From contig NZ_NOIF01000002.1 in the NCBI RefSeq assembly GCF_002265265.1, positions 1-64,000 of the forward strand: 64,000 nt of DNA. The letters are read 5' to 3'. Positions 38,026 to 47,916 of this stretch are shown here, in pieces. A program made the position numbers and the translations under genes. Each line of letters starts with the position of its first letter. Position 1 is the stretch's first letter. Under the pieces are notes generated by a model. That model ran no database searches. It was not told the origin of the DNA and saw only the letters and a program-made list of their open reading frames with translations. The DNA comes from Photobacterium sanguinicancri (GTDB lineage: Bacteria > Pseudomonadota > Gammaproteobacteria > Enterobacterales > Vibrionaceae).

Positions 38026-40065
38026 ATGCCAACAGAGCAGCTTACTTATTGGTTTCCACTGCTAACAGACAATAGTCCGTTTCTTTTTGCCGTTCTCGAC
38101 AACGAGCATAACTACCTGACCGTGAATAACCGCTACTGTGAGCTCAGTGGTTATACCCGCGAAGAATTGGTTGGCCGCTGCGACAAAGATATTCTTGGTC
38201 ACACCTATTACCAAACGCTTCAACCTTATTACGATCGCGCATTTAACGGTGAGTCGGTTGAAGGTGAAGTCGTCCTTAACGATAACCGCCATGACAGTTC
38301 ATTGCATTTCAGCCTAACGCCATTGCGTGATGATATGGGCAATGTGCAATATGTGGTGCTGCACTCAGCAGACACATCTGAACGTCAAGTTCTTGTAAAA
38401 TCGTTAGAAGAATTAGAACACCAGCTTAATCAACTGCATGAAAATAGCAGTGATGGCATTTGCATGATTGAAAATAATATCGTGCTGTCGGCTAACCAAC
38501 GAGCGGCAAAAATACTGGGGTTTGGAACCGCTAAAGACTTACTCGGGGAAGACCTTAGTCGCATAGTATTTGATTTTCAAAGCCAGCGGATACTCGGCAC
38601 ACAATTGAACCACCAACCCAATAGCGAAACCCGTCGCTGCTATGTTGGCCCAGAAGCCATTCAAGATAACACCTTTTTGCTGTCACTTTCTGATATCACC
38701 ATGCTTGGTTCGCCGGCTAAACTGGTGCTACTACGTACCCAAACGAACACCCGTTTACCCCAAGGGCAAATAGATCAATTAGTGCAAACTGATGCGCTAA
38801 CAGGGCTATTCAATCGCCATGGATTTACCCGTAAGTTAGAACACCATATCACCGAAAATACCCCACTGGTGATGCTGTACCTTGATGTTGATAATTTCAA
38901 AAATATTAATGACTCGTTAGGGCATCATATTGGTGATCGCGTTCTGCAAGAAATCGCTCAACGTTTATTAAAGCTGCTGCCTGATGATTCGGTGATTGGC
39001 CACCTTGGCGGTGATGAGTTCGGCATCTTGCTGTTAAACCCCGAACATGAACGTATTGGTGATTTATTGTCGCAGCAAATCATCGCATTGGTGAGTCAGC
39101 CGTTTAATCTTCACCACTTTAGCAAACACATTGCCTGTTCTATGGGTATGGTTACCTACCCAGGTAATGGTAATGATGCCCGTATCTTGCTACAAAACGC
39201 TGACACCGCGATGTACGAAGCCAAGAACCGTGGTCGTAACCGCTTAGTCAAGTTCGATGAAAGCATGAATAAAGAAGCGCGGATGCGTTTGTGGCTCGAA
39301 ATCGAATTACAAAAAGCCTTACAGAAAAATGGCTTAGAAGTATGGTATCAGCCGAAAGTGAATGCCAAAGACTTCTCCATCGATGGCGCTGAAGCGCTAG
39401 TACGTTGGAAACACCCTGTTGAAGGTTACATCAGTCCAGCCCAATTCATTCCTGTTGCCGAACGGTCAGGATTAATTGAACAACTTGGCCGTGTCGTGAT
39501 GCGTGAAGTATTTACCACGGTGCGCGAGTGGAAAAAACAGGGATTATTACAAGGCCGTGTGGCGATTAACTTATCACCACAGCAATTTGGTAACCCAAAT
39601 CTAATTTTATTCATCGATAAATTACGTAAAAGCACGGGGATCAACCCCAGTGATATTACGTTCGAGCTCACTGAAAGCTCAATGATGAACGATGGCGAAC
39701 ATGCGATTCAAATGCTAAAAGCAATCAAGAAACTGGGGTTTGCCCTCTCGATTGATGACTTTGGTACAGGCTACTCTTCATTGTCATATTTAGCTCGCTT
39801 TCCACTTGATGAACTTAAAGTCGATCGCGCCTTTATCAAAGACATCGAAACCATACCCAAGCAAGTTACCCTGATTGAAAATATCATTAATTTGGGTAAA
39901 TCACTCAATATGAGTGTGGTTGCCGAAGGGGTGGAAACACACCAACAAGCAACGCTGCTGTCAAACCTGAATTGCGATTCGATTCAAGGCTTTCACTTTT
40001 TCCGCCCGCAACCAAAACATGAGTTGGAAGCAGTTTTAGTGAAAAATAGCCGTCAGAGTGCATAA
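38026..40065 (+). CDS. PAS-GGDEF-EAL c-di-GMP enzyme (679 aa)
   Basis: An N-terminal PAS domain (about 12-125: NRYCELSGYTREELVG) is followed by a weaker second PAS-like region (about 135-230). The GGDEF domain has DVDNFKNINDSLGH and an intact active-site GGDEF. The EAL domain has the EAL motif in GAEALVRW, then NLSPQQF, ELTESS and DDFGTGYSSL, so both cyclase and phosphodiesterase sites look intact. No membrane segment. It lies between ubiT and ubiU, so a redox- or oxygen-sensing PAS is possible but not shown. Confidence 0.93.
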   Translation: MPTEQLTYWFPLLTDNSPFLFAVLDNEHNYLTVNNRYCELSGYTREELVGRCDKDILGHTYYQTLQPYYDRAFNGESVEGEVVLNDNRHDSSLHFSLTPLRDDMGNVQYVVLHSADTSERQVLVKSLEELEHQLNQLHENSSDGICMIENNIVLSANQRAAKILGFGTAKDLLGEDLSRIVFDFQSQRILGTQLNHQPNSETRRCYVGPEAIQDNTFLLSLSDITMLGSPAKLVLLRTQTNTRLPQGQIDQLVQTDALTGLFNRHGFTRKLEHHITENTPLVMLYLDVDNFKNINDSLGHHIGDRVLQEIAQRLLKLLPDDSVIGHLGGDEFGILLLNPEHERIGDLLSQQIIALVSQPFNLHHFSKHIACSMGMVTYPGNGNDARILLQNADTAMYEAKNRGRNRLVKFDESMNKEARMRLWLEIELQKALQKNGLEVWYQPKVNAKDFSIDGAEALVRWKHPVEGYISPAQFIPVAERSGLIEQLGRVVMREVFTTVREWKKQGLLQGRVAINLSPQQFGNPNLILFIDKLRKSTGINPSDITFELTESSMMNDGEHAIQMLKAIKKLGFALSIDDFGTGYSSLSYLARFPLDELKVDRAFIKDIETIPKQVTLIENIINLGKSLNMSVVAEGVETHQQATLLSNLNCDSIQGFHFFRPQPKHELEAVLVKNSRQSA

Positions 40066-40267
40066 TCAACGCGACTATTCACGCAAAAAATTGTCCTAAA
40101 TCAATAAAAACCTGCCTGAAATCAAAACTTAGGCAGGCTAAGCCCCCTAGTATTTCGCCTATCAAAATTGAAAACATATATTGAGCAACAACCATTAATA
40201 CTTTGTGGGTATTTATGGTATGCCTTGATATACCTTCATTCATCAAGCACTGGTAGATAAATATAAT

Positions 40268-41275
40268 ATGGAGCTGCTTTGCCCCGCTGGTAACCTTCCA
40301 GCCTTGAAAACCGCCATCGATAATGGCGCAGATGCGGTCTACATCGGCTTTAAAGACGATACGAATGCCCGCCACTTTGCTGGTTTGAACTTTACAGGAC
40401 GTAAATTAGAAAAAGCGGTTGAGTACGTGCGCGATCACGATAAGAAGCTGCATGTTGCCTTGAACACATTTGCCCATCCAGACGGTTTTAACCGTTGGAC
40501 TAAGGCCGTAGACAATGCAGCAGCAATGGGCGTCGATGCACTCATCGTAGCTGATATCGCGGTACTTGAGTACGCAGCAACCCAATACCCAGATCTTGAA
40601 TTACACCTTTCAGTGCAAGCATCCGCCACCAATACGGCGGCCATTGATTACTACAAAAACAACTTCAATGTGAAGCGTGTGGTTTTACCGCGCGTGCTGT
40701 CTATCCATCAGGTGAAGCAACTTGCCCGTAACACTGATATGGATCTAGAAGTATTTGCCTTTGGTAGCCTCTGCATTATGTCAGAAGGTCGTTGTTACCT
40801 GTCATCTTACATGACAGGTGAATCACCAAACACGGTTGGTGCTTGTTCACCGGCGAAATACGTGCGCTGGCAAGAAACAGCGACTGGCCTAGAATCTCGT
40901 CTTAATGACATTCTGATTGATCAGTATGCAGAAGGCGAAAACGCGGGTTACCCTACCCTGTGTAAAGGTCGCTTCGATATTAATATCAGTGGTGAAAACC
41001 GTCGCTACCATGCACTAGAAGAACCAACCAGCTTGAATACGCTAGAGATTTTACCTGAGCTATTTAAAGCCAATATTGCCTCAGTAAAAATCGAAGGCCG
41101 CCAACGTAGCCCTGCTTACGTTGAGCAAGTAACCAAAACATGGCGTGCAGCGATTGATCGCTATAAAGCGAACCCTGAAGGTTACAGTGTTGAACCCGCT
41201 TGGAATGCATGCTTAGGCAATGTTTCTGAAGGTAAGCAAACCACACTGGGTGCTTACCACCGTAAATGGCAATAA
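40268..41275 (+). CDS. ubiU: Ubiquinone biosynthesis protein UbiU (U32 peptidase-like, Fe-S)
   Basis: UbiU with UbiV forms a 4Fe-4S complex that hydroxylates the ubiquinone ring without O2. The sequence follows the YhbU/U32 pattern: ELLCPAGNLPALKTAIDNGA, ADAVYIGF, and the Cys cluster in LCIMSEGRC, GACSPA and TLCKGRF that holds the cluster. 335 aa. ubiV starts 12 bases downstream. No clear ribosome site is seen before this ATG. Confidence 0.93.
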   Translation: MELLCPAGNLPALKTAIDNGADAVYIGFKDDTNARHFAGLNFTGRKLEKAVEYVRDHDKKLHVALNTFAHPDGFNRWTKAVDNAAAMGVDALIVADIAVLEYAATQYPDLELHLSVQASATNTAAIDYYKNNFNVKRVVLPRVLSIHQVKQLARNTDMDLEVFAFGSLCIMSEGRCYLSSYMTGESPNTVGACSPAKYVRWQETATGLESRLNDILIDQYAEGENAGYPTLCKGRFDINISGENRRYHALEEPTSLNTLEILPELFKANIASVKIEGRQRSPAYVEQVTKTWRAAIDRYKANPEGYSVEPAWNACLGNVSEGKQTTLGAYHRKWQ

Positions 41276-41287
41276 AGGAGCCAACGA

Positions 41288-42166
41288 ATGAAATACTCTC
41301 TTGGCCCATTGCTGTACTTTTGGCCGAAAACCGATGTTGAAGCGTTTTATCAGCAAGCAAAACAGTCAGACAGCGACATCATTTACTTAGGCGAGAGCGT
41401 CTGCTCAAAACGCCGAGAAATGAAAGCCGCACACTGGTTTGATATTGCTAAAGATCTGGCGGATTCAGGCAAGCAAGTGGTGCTATCCACCATGGCATTG
41501 CTAGAAGCACCAAGCGAAGTCAACATCATGAAGAAATACGTTGATAACGGTGACTTCATTATTGAAGCTAACGACGTTTCAGCGGTTCAATTAGCACACC
41601 AAAGCAAAGTCCCTTTTGTGGTGGGTGCCGCTGTAAACTGCTATAACGCACAGACGTTAAAGCTGTTCTTGAAACAAGGCATGGTACGCTGGTGTATGCC
41701 GGTTGAGCTGTCTCGCGAATGGTTGCAAAACGTATTAGTCGATTGCGAGAAGCTGGGGATTCGCGGGCAATTTGAGACGGAAGTCTTCAGTTACGGTTAC
41801 CTTCCTTTAGCTTACTCTGCTCGTTGCTTTACCGCTCGCGCGGAAGACAAAGCAAAAGACGATTGCGAAACCTGCTGTATCAAGTACCCAACGGGTATTC
41901 AGGTATACAGCCAAGAAGGCCAAAGTGTGTTTAACCTTAACGGCATTCAAACCCAATCAGGTTACTGCTATAACCTGATCAACGACCTTAACAGCATGCA
42001 TGATATTGTTGATGTCGTGCGCTTAAGTCCGTTAAGCGTTGATACGCTGGATCTGGTCGCTGATTTTAAGAATAACGAGCAAGGTCAAACCCGTCATCCC
42101 CTAAAAGATGGCCATCACTGTAATGGTTACTGGCACAATGTTGCGGGCTTAAATATCGAAAGCTAA
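41288..42166 (+). CDS. ubiV: Ubiquinone biosynthesis protein UbiV
   Basis: The Fe-S partner of UbiU. It has the Cys arrangement SARCFTAR...[13 protein letters not shown] expected for the cluster and the family start [12 protein letters not shown]. 292 aa. An AAGGAG ribosome site lies 8 bases upstream of the ATG. It is in one operon with ubiU. Confidence 0.93.
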   Translation: MKYSLGPLLYFWPKTDVEAFYQQAKQSDSDIIYLGESVCSKRREMKAAHWFDIAKDLADSGKQVVLSTMALLEAPSEVNIMKKYVDNGDFIIEANDVSAVQLAHQSKVPFVVGAAVNCYNAQTLKLFLKQGMVRWCMPVELSREWLQNVLVDCEKLGIRGQFETEVFSYGYLPLAYSARCFTARAEDKAKDDCETCCIKYPTGIQVYSQEGQSVFNLNGIQTQSGYCYNLINDLNSMHDIVDVVRLSPLSVDTLDLVADFKNNEQGQTRHPLKDGHHCNGYWHNVAGLNIES

Positions 42167-42217
42167 TGCTTGTTGGCATCACCGTTCAATCGTTAATTTG
42201 CACGATATACCACGCAT

Positions 42218-42251
42218 AAAAAAGCCGCGAACGAAAGTCCGCGGCTTTTTT
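42218..42251. terminator. Bidirectional terminator between ubiV and nlpI
   Basis: AAAAAAGCCGCG, ten-base loop, CGCGGCTTTTTT. Convergent genes share it. Confidence 0.9.
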
Positions 42252-42290
42252 GATCTACTTTTCACATTATAACAATAGGCTGATCTACTG

Positions 42291-43205
42291 TTACTTATTT
42301 TGTACTTTGGCTTGCAATGCTTGTTGCTGTGCTTGGTATTGCGATAACACACGGCCTGTTTCTAATAACGCAAAGCGATGTTCAACAAACTCGTATACGT
42401 TCCCCGCTAATGTCAGCTTATACAGCATGAGTGCTGCTGAGTAATTGCCTTCTTGCTGGTAACGCTTAGCAAGGTAGAAATAGCCTTCGGTTAAGCGTTC
42501 TGCTAGCTGATCATTGCTCTCGCTACCGTTAGCGATTTCTTTAAGGTAATCACTTTCGCTGATATCACCTAAGTACATACGTACCATCAACCAGCCCCAA
42601 TCTTGCTTGTCGCTGGCATCATAACGCAATCTTAGTTTATTTAAGGCTTGCTCTGGGGTGCGCTCGACATCCACCAAGTACAGCCAAATCACACGATAAG
42701 GATCGTTAACGTTTTGCTGGTAGTGAACGATTAGGTCTTCATGTGCGAGATCTAAACGACCACCATAATACAGGGCAATACCACGGTTACGTTGAGCAAA
42801 CGGATGTTGAAAGTTAAGCTCTAACGTTGAATCGAATGCTTCATACGCGGCATCAAAATGTGCACCTTGCGTGAAGTAAACCCCTAAAATGTTAAACACA
42901 TCAGGCTGGTTTGGACGCATAGACAATGACTGATTAAAATCAAGACGCGCTAAATCACGTAAACCTAAACTATCGTTCAGTAAACCGCGCTCATAAAACA
43001 TCTGTGCCAGCGTATCGTTATCTAAATCATCACGCTTCATCAGTTGATCGATGCGTGCTAATTGGATCTGCTGTTGAATTGTTGGCTGCAAGGGAATAGC
43101 CATTGGTGGGTGAGTCCACATCGTTTTGGTCGATGTTGCACACCCCGTTAGCATCATTACTACCGCAATGCATGCTAGCTTTAACCTGTTAGCAATCAAT
43201 ACCAT
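42291..43205 (-). CDS. nlpI: Lipoprotein NlpI
   Basis: An outer-membrane lipoprotein with TPR repeats that acts as an adaptor for peptidoglycan endopeptidases and the Prc protease. A lipobox is visible (MMLTGC, with the Cys about 22 residues in), then TPR units (LGVYFTQGAHFDAAYEAF, RNRGIALYYGGRLDLA). About 304 aa. The ATG is only one base from the AGGGAG ribosome site; a TTG two codons later (43199) has ideal spacing of 7 and may be the true start. It follows pnp downstream, as in E. coli. Confidence 0.93.
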   Translation of the reverse strand: MVLIANRLKLACIAVVMMLTGCATSTKTMWTHPPMAIPLQPTIQQQIQLARIDQLMKRDDLDNDTLAQMFYERGLLNDSLGLRDLARLDFNQSLSMRPNQPDVFNILGVYFTQGAHFDAAYEAFDSTLELNFQHPFAQRNRGIALYYGGRLDLAHEDLIVHYQQNVNDPYRVIWLYLVDVERTPEQALNKLRLRYDASDKQDWGWLMVRMYLGDISESDYLKEIANGSESNDQLAERLTEGYFYLAKRYQQEGNYSAALMLYKLTLAGNVYEFVEHRFALLETGRVLSQYQAQQQALQAKVQNK

Positions 43206-43462
43206 TCTCCCTGGGATAGATGAAGTGATTGAATACATAGCCGAATAACATGGCGTTTCGGCTGTCGTTGCTGTGCGTCTAACAACCACATATTCATAAT
43301 CTAAATTAGCTAAGCAGCTGATCTTAGTTAAGTTGACCGTTATTACAATAGCCTAAATGCGCTTTTCACAACAGAGATAACGCCAATATAAACCAGTCAA
43401 CCAAGTATAATACGGATCTGAGCCAGTACTACTCAATCAAAATGTCATAAATGACACGCAAT

Positions 43463-43489
43463 AAAAAAGGGGCTAATTAGCCCCTTTTA
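43463..43489 (-). terminator. pnp terminator
   Basis: AAAAGGGGCT-AATT-AGCCCCTTTT, about 15 bases past the pnp stop. Confidence 0.9.
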
Positions 43490-43504
43490 TCACATGATTA
43501 AGAC

Positions 43505-45625
43505 TTAGCCTTGTGGCTGTTCGTCTTGTGCTGGAGCAGCTGGTGCTTCAACCGCTTCTTTCATGCTTAGACGGATACGGCCTTGGCGGTCAATTTCAAG
43601 TACTTTAACTTGAACTTCTTGACCCATTTCAAGGTGATCAGTCACTTTCTCTACACGCTCTTGAGCGATTTGAGAAATGTGTACTAGACCTTCTTTCGCG
43701 CCAATTACTGATACGAATGCACCGAAATCTACGATACGCATTACTTTACCAGTGTAGATGCGACCAACTTCAACGTCTGCTGTGATTTCTTCGATGCGAC
43801 GAATCGCTTCTTGCGCAGCAGTACCTTCAGTTGCAGCAATCTTGATTGTGCCGTCGTCTTCGATCTCGATCGTTGTACCAGTTTCTTCAGTAAGTGCACG
43901 GATAACTGCACCACCTTTACCGATAACGTCTTTGATCTTGTCTGAGTTGATCTTCATAGTATGAATACGAGGAGCAAACTGAGAGATGTCATCACGGTGA
44001 GAACCAATTGCTTCATCCATTACGCCAAGGATGTGCTTACGCGCACCTTTAGCTTGGTTAAGAGCAATTTGCATGATCTCTTTAGTGATACCTTCGATCT
44101 TGATGTCCATTTGAAGTGCAGTAATACCGTCGTCAGTACCTGCTACTTTAAAGTCCATGTCACCTAGGTGATCTTCGTCGCCAAGGATGTCAGAAAGAAC
44201 TACGAAATCATCGCCTTCTTTCACAAGACCCATTGCGATACCCGCAACAGATGCTTTGATTGGTACACCAGCATCCATAAGCGCTAGAGAAGTACCACAT
44301 ACAGAAGCCATTGAAGATGAACCGTTAGATTCAGTGATTTCCGATACTACACGTACTGTGTATGGGAATTCTTCAACAGAAGGCATTACTGCAGCAATAC
44401 CACGCTTAGCCAGTTTACCGTGACCAATTTCACGACGCTTAGGCGAACCAACGAAACCAGTTTCACCTACACAGAATGGAGGGAAGTTGTAGTGTAGAAG
44501 GAAGTGATCTTTCTTCTCACCCATTAGGCTATCGATGATTTGTGCATCACGTTGTGTACCAAGCGTTGCAGTAACAAGTGCTTGAGTTTCACCACGAGTG
44601 AACAATGAAGAACCGTGAGTACGTGGAAGTACACCAGTGCGTACGTCTAGCGCACGAACCATGTCTTTTTCACGACCATCGATACGTGGGTTACCCGCGA
44701 TGATGCGGCTACGTACAACGTTCTTCTCTAAAGATGCAAGCATGTCACGAATTTCGCGCTCGTCTAGTGCTTCATTTTCAGAAAGTAGTGCTTCAACTAC
44801 GTCAGATTTGATTGCGCCAACTTGCTCGTAACGCGCCATCTTTTCTGTGATTTGGTAAGCAGTCGCTAGACGTGCTTCAGCCTTATCAGCAACCAGTGCT
44901 TTAAGCTCAGTGTTAACTGCAGGAGCAGTCCAATCCCATGCTGGAGTAGCAACTTCTGCCGCTAGCTCTTTAATAGCATTGATTACAATTTGTTGTTGGT
45001 CGTGACCAAATACAACAGCTTGTAGCATTTGTTCTTCAGATAGACGGTCAGCTTCTGACTCAACCATCAATACTGCGCCTTCAGTACCCGCAACAACTAG
45101 GTCTAGACGGCTTTCCGCTAGCTCAGTGTTGCTTGGGTTTAGTACGAATTGGTCGTTGATGTAACCAACACGTGCAGAACCGATTGGGCCGTTGAACGGA
45201 ATACCAGAAATAGCTAGTGCCGCAGAAGTACCGATCATCGTTACGATATCAGGCTGTACATCTGGGTTGATAGAAACAACAGTAGCAATTACTTGCACTT
45301 CGTTTTTGAAATTGTCTGGGAATAGCGGACGAATTGGACGGTCAATCAGACGAGCAGTTAGTGTTTCGCCTTCAGATGGACGGCCTTCACGCTTGAAGAA
45401 ACCACCAGGGATTTTACCTGCAGCGTAAGTACGCTCTTGGTAGTTAACAGTTAGTGGGAAGAAGTCTTGACCTTCAACCGCTGTTTTCTTACCAACAACA
45501 GATACCAATACAGAAGTATCATCCATGCTTACCATTACAGCAGCAGTAGCTTGACGTGCAATTACACCAGTCTCGATAGTAACCGTGTGGTTACCGTACT
45601 GGAAAGTCTTTACGATAGGATTCAC
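43505..45625 (-). CDS. pnp: Polyribonucleotide nucleotidyltransferase (PNPase)
   Basis: A 3'-5' phosphorolytic exoribonuclease and degradosome component. Two RNase PH domains, then KH ([19 protein letters not shown]) and S1 ([18 protein letters not shown]) domains, and an acidic Ala/Pro-rich tail. Active-site stretches PPFCVGETG and the KRREIGHG loop are present. 706 aa. The start is GTG, with AAGGAAA just upstream. It is preceded by a long leader, as expected from its known autoregulation via RNase III. Confidence 0.97.
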   Translation of the reverse strand: MNPIVKTFQYGNHTVTIETGVIARQATAAVMVSMDDTSVLVSVVGKKTAVEGQDFFPLTVNYQERTYAAGKIPGGFFKREGRPSEGETLTARLIDRPIRPLFPDNFKNEVQVIATVVSINPDVQPDIVTMIGTSAALAISGIPFNGPIGSARVGYINDQFVLNPSNTELAESRLDLVVAGTEGAVLMVESEADRLSEEQMLQAVVFGHDQQQIVINAIKELAAEVATPAWDWTAPAVNTELKALVADKAEARLATAYQITEKMARYEQVGAIKSDVVEALLSENEALDEREIRDMLASLEKNVVRSRIIAGNPRIDGREKDMVRALDVRTGVLPRTHGSSLFTRGETQALVTATLGTQRDAQIIDSLMGEKKDHFLLHYNFPPFCVGETGFVGSPKRREIGHGKLAKRGIAAVMPSVEEFPYTVRVVSEITESNGSSSMASVCGTSLALMDAGVPIKASVAGIAMGLVKEGDDFVVLSDILGDEDHLGDMDFKVAGTDDGITALQMDIKIEGITKEIMQIALNQAKGARKHILGVMDEAIGSHRDDISQFAPRIHTMKINSDKIKDVIGKGGAVIRALTEETGTTIEIEDDGTIKIAATEGTAAQEAIRRIEEITADVEVGRIYTGKVMRIVDFGAFVSVIGAKEGLVHISQIAQERVEKVTDHLEMGQEVQVKVLEIDRQGRIRLSMKEAVEAPAAPAQDEQPQG

Positions 45626-45965
45626 GTGAATTTCCTTAATTTATTCCGCTTTCTATTTTCGTCGGTAAGTATATCCGACATAAATAAAAGCGTCATGTGA
45701 TGAAACCCACTTTACGATAATTTCACGTATCGCGACTAATGACAGTTCTCTCTAAGTTTGATGCGCATTATCTTGCTCGTGGGCATCGAAAAGAGCTGTT
45801 ATTAGCCGCGACCTAATGGTCGACGAAAACGACCGTGTTATTACTGTAAAGCCAGGGAGTATTTGCTTCTTATGTCTGTTTCACTTAACACATGAAGAAA
45901 GAACCAAATGTAAGACAACAAGTCAGTGCTTTCGTTGCAGTGGAAGAAGAGATAAACAAAGAAAC
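45626..45965 (-). promoter_or_regulatory. pnp leader region
   Basis: About 340 bases between rpsO and pnp without a gene. It contains hairpin-forming segments such as GGTCG-ACGAAAA-CGACC (45818-45834 area). In E. coli the pnp leader is cut by RNase III and repressed by PNPase; a similar role here is inferred from position. It should also hold the pnp promoter. Confidence 0.45.
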
Positions 45966-45971
45966 ATAAAA

Positions 45972-45998
45972 AGAAAGGAGCCAATAGGCTCCTTTCTG
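45972..45998 (-). terminator. rpsO terminator
   Basis: AGAAAGGAGCC-AATA-GGCTCCTTTCT, with a T-run (TTTCTTTTTATG) in the minus direction, ten bases past the rpsO stop. Confidence 0.85.
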
Positions 45999-46008
45999 AT
46001 AAGCAATC

Positions 46009-46278
46009 TTAGCGACGTAGGCCTTGACGCTTGATTAGGTCTTGGTAGCGATCTAGGCTCTTACCTTTAAGGTAGTCTAGAAGCTTACGACGACGAGAAA
46101 CCATACGTAGTAGACCGCGACGGCTGTGGTGATCGTGTTTGTGATCAGCAAAGTGGCCTTGCAGGTGGTTGATTTGCGCTGTTAGAAGAGCAACTTGAAC
46201 CTCTGGAGAACCAGTGTCGTTTTCACATTGTGCGTATTCAGCAACGATTGCTGCTTTAGTTTCTGCATTCAGAGACAT
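46009..46278 (-). CDS. rpsO: 30S ribosomal protein S15
   Basis: Binds 16S rRNA helix junctions and nucleates assembly of the 30S platform. 89 aa. Shows [17 protein letters not shown], the conserved [22 protein letters not shown] and the C-terminal LIKRQGLRR. Position between truB and pnp is conserved. Confidence 0.98.
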   Translation of the reverse strand: MSLNAETKAAIVAEYAQCENDTGSPEVQVALLTAQINHLQGHFADHKHDHHSRRGLLRMVSRRRKLLDYLKGKSLDRYQDLIKRQGLRR

Positions 46279-46380
46279 AACTTTATCCTAATACATTAAA
46301 TTTAAAATTTGTGCAGCCAATCTCTGATTCAGCCGCACCCAAGCCGCGAATTATACGTGGCACTTTTATCGACTACAAGC

Positions 46381-46413
46381 AAAAAGAGCGACTACCGAAG
46401 TAATCGCTCTTTT
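46381..46413 (-). terminator. Terminator/attenuator between truB and rpsO
   Basis: AAAAGAGCGA...TCGCTCTTTT stem with a T-run in the minus direction, about 30 bases past the truB stop. It makes rpsO largely dependent on its own promoter. Confidence 0.75.
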
Positions 46414-46440
46414 ATCTATCTTAAGGCTGAGTAATAACGC

Positions 46441-47388
46441 TTACTCAACCTGCTGATTCGCCATGACGCGTTTTGGTGCAAGCATGCCTTCAGCATCGAT
46501 AACACCGACACCGATAAACTCACGCGCTTCACCAACAGTAATACGAACAATCGTACCCTCTGCTGGTACTGTGCCCGCTTGTACTGGATTACCATTTAGA
46601 ATGTAAACCGCCGAAGCAGGAACAATATTCACTTCAGGTAAATCTTGTACTGCGGTATCGGTGGGTAACATCAAAGGATCAAGCAAATCACCAGGTTCAA
46701 TATCTTGCTCTTTCGCTTGGTCGAGTAGCGCATTTAATTGCTCTAACGTGACCACACGTTCCATCGGATACTTCGCAACACCGGTACGACGTAAGTAGGT
46801 TACGTGCGCACCACATCCTAACATTTCACCCAAATCATCGGTGATAGTACGAATGTAGGTACCTTTCGAACAATGCACTTCCATTTCAACTTCGTGGCCT
46901 TCAAAACGCAGTAACTCAATAGAGTAAACTGTGATTTTTCGAGACTCACGCGGTACTTCTATACCTTCACGCGCATACTCATAAAGTTTGCGGCCTTGGT
47001 ATTTAAGTGCCGAGTACATTGATGGGATCTGATCTGTTGTACCACGAAACTTCGCGATGCAACGCTCAAGCTGACCACGATCAACTTTCACTTCTCGTGT
47101 TTGTACCACTTGACCATCAGAATCTGAGGTATCTGTGCGCTCACCCAATTTAGCGATAACGCGGTAGCGTTTATCTGAATCAAGTAAGAATTGCGAGAAC
47201 TTGGTCGCTTCACCAAAACAAATCGGCAGCATACCGGTGGCCAATGGATCTAGCGCCCCGGTATGACCCGCTTTTTGTGCGAAGAAGATACGCTTTACTT
47301 TCTGTAGCGCATCATTGGAAGAAATACCCATTGGCTTGTCGAGTAAAATAACTCCATCAATAGGACGACCTTTACGACGACGTGCCAT
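46441..47388 (-). CDS. truB: tRNA pseudouridine-55 synthase
   Basis: Makes pseudouridine 55 in the T-loop of tRNAs. Catalytic Asp in [19 protein letters not shown], plus [17 protein letters not shown] and [10 protein letters not shown]. 315 aa. Its start lies 3 bases after the rbfA stop. Confidence 0.97.
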   Translation of the reverse strand: MARRRKGRPIDGVILLDKPMGISSNDALQKVKRIFFAQKAGHTGALDPLATGMLPICFGEATKFSQFLLDSDKRYRVIAKLGERTDTSDSDGQVVQTREVKVDRGQLERCIAKFRGTTDQIPSMYSALKYQGRKLYEYAREGIEVPRESRKITVYSIELLRFEGHEVEMEVHCSKGTYIRTITDDLGEMLGCGAHVTYLRRTGVAKYPMERVVTLEQLNALLDQAKEQDIEPGDLLDPLMLPTDTAVQDLPEVNIVPASAVYILNGNPVQAGTVPAEGTIVRITVGEAREFIGVGVIDAEGMLAPKRVMANQQVE

Positions 47389-47391
47389 AGA

Positions 47392-47808
47392 TTATTCCTC
47401 GCCCTTTTCTACGCTGTTTTCTGAACCAGTTTCGTCGTCAACATGACGCTCTTCATCATCTCGTACCGCTTGCGATACAAGGTTAGAAATACGCATGCCT
47501 TCAGTTAGCGATTGGTCGTAGATGAACGTCAGTTCTGGCGTTACACGTAGACGAATTTGCTTACCAAGTAGTGAACGAATGTACGGTGCCATTTCGCGTA
47601 ATACTTCTAAACTGCCTTCTGGCGTTTGCTCGCCAATCGTCAGGAAAGTTACATAGATTTTCGCGTAACCCATATCGCGTGAAACATCCACGCTTGAAAT
47701 GGTTGTCATGCCAATACGTGGGTCTTTAAGCTCACGCTGTAGGATAACCGCCAGCTCTTTTTGCAGCTGTTGTGCTACACGCTGGGTACGGCTGAATTCT
47801 TTTGCCAT
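47392..47808 (-). CDS. rbfA: Ribosome-binding factor A
   Basis: A 30S maturation factor with a KH-like fold. [16 protein letters not shown] start, [19 protein letters not shown] and the family segment [17 protein letters not shown]. 138 aa with an acidic tail. Follows infB after a hairpin. Confidence 0.97.
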   Translation of the reverse strand: MAKEFSRTQRVAQQLQKELAVILQRELKDPRIGMTTISSVDVSRDMGYAKIYVTFLTIGEQTPEGSLEVLREMAPYIRSLLGKQIRLRVTPELTFIYDQSLTEGMRISNLVSQAVRDDEERHVDDETGSENSVEKGEE

Positions 47809-47861
47809 TTTACTATCTCTCGTTAAAAGAGGATTCTTAATGAAGAATGCTCTGTTGAAAG

Positions 47862-47885
47862 AATGGGGAGCCGAAGCTCCCCATT
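47862..47885 (-). terminator. Hairpin between infB and rbfA
   Basis: AATGGGGAGC-CGAA-GCTCCCCATT with a short TTCTTT tail in the minus direction. Because rbfA and truB follow, it is probably a partial terminator or processing site. Confidence 0.6.
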
Positions 47886-47916
47886 GGAATTTATTTAAAA
47901 ATCAACAACCTGATAA

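Noticed and set aside
40111..40137. CCTGCCT/AGGCAGG hairpin after the GGDEF-EAL gene
   Set aside because: No T-run follows in the plus direction, so I do not call it a terminator.
40140..40267. Possible FNR box upstream of ubiU
   Set aside because: TTGAT and ATCAA half-sites are present but not at the four-base spacing FNR needs; the best full match is poor.
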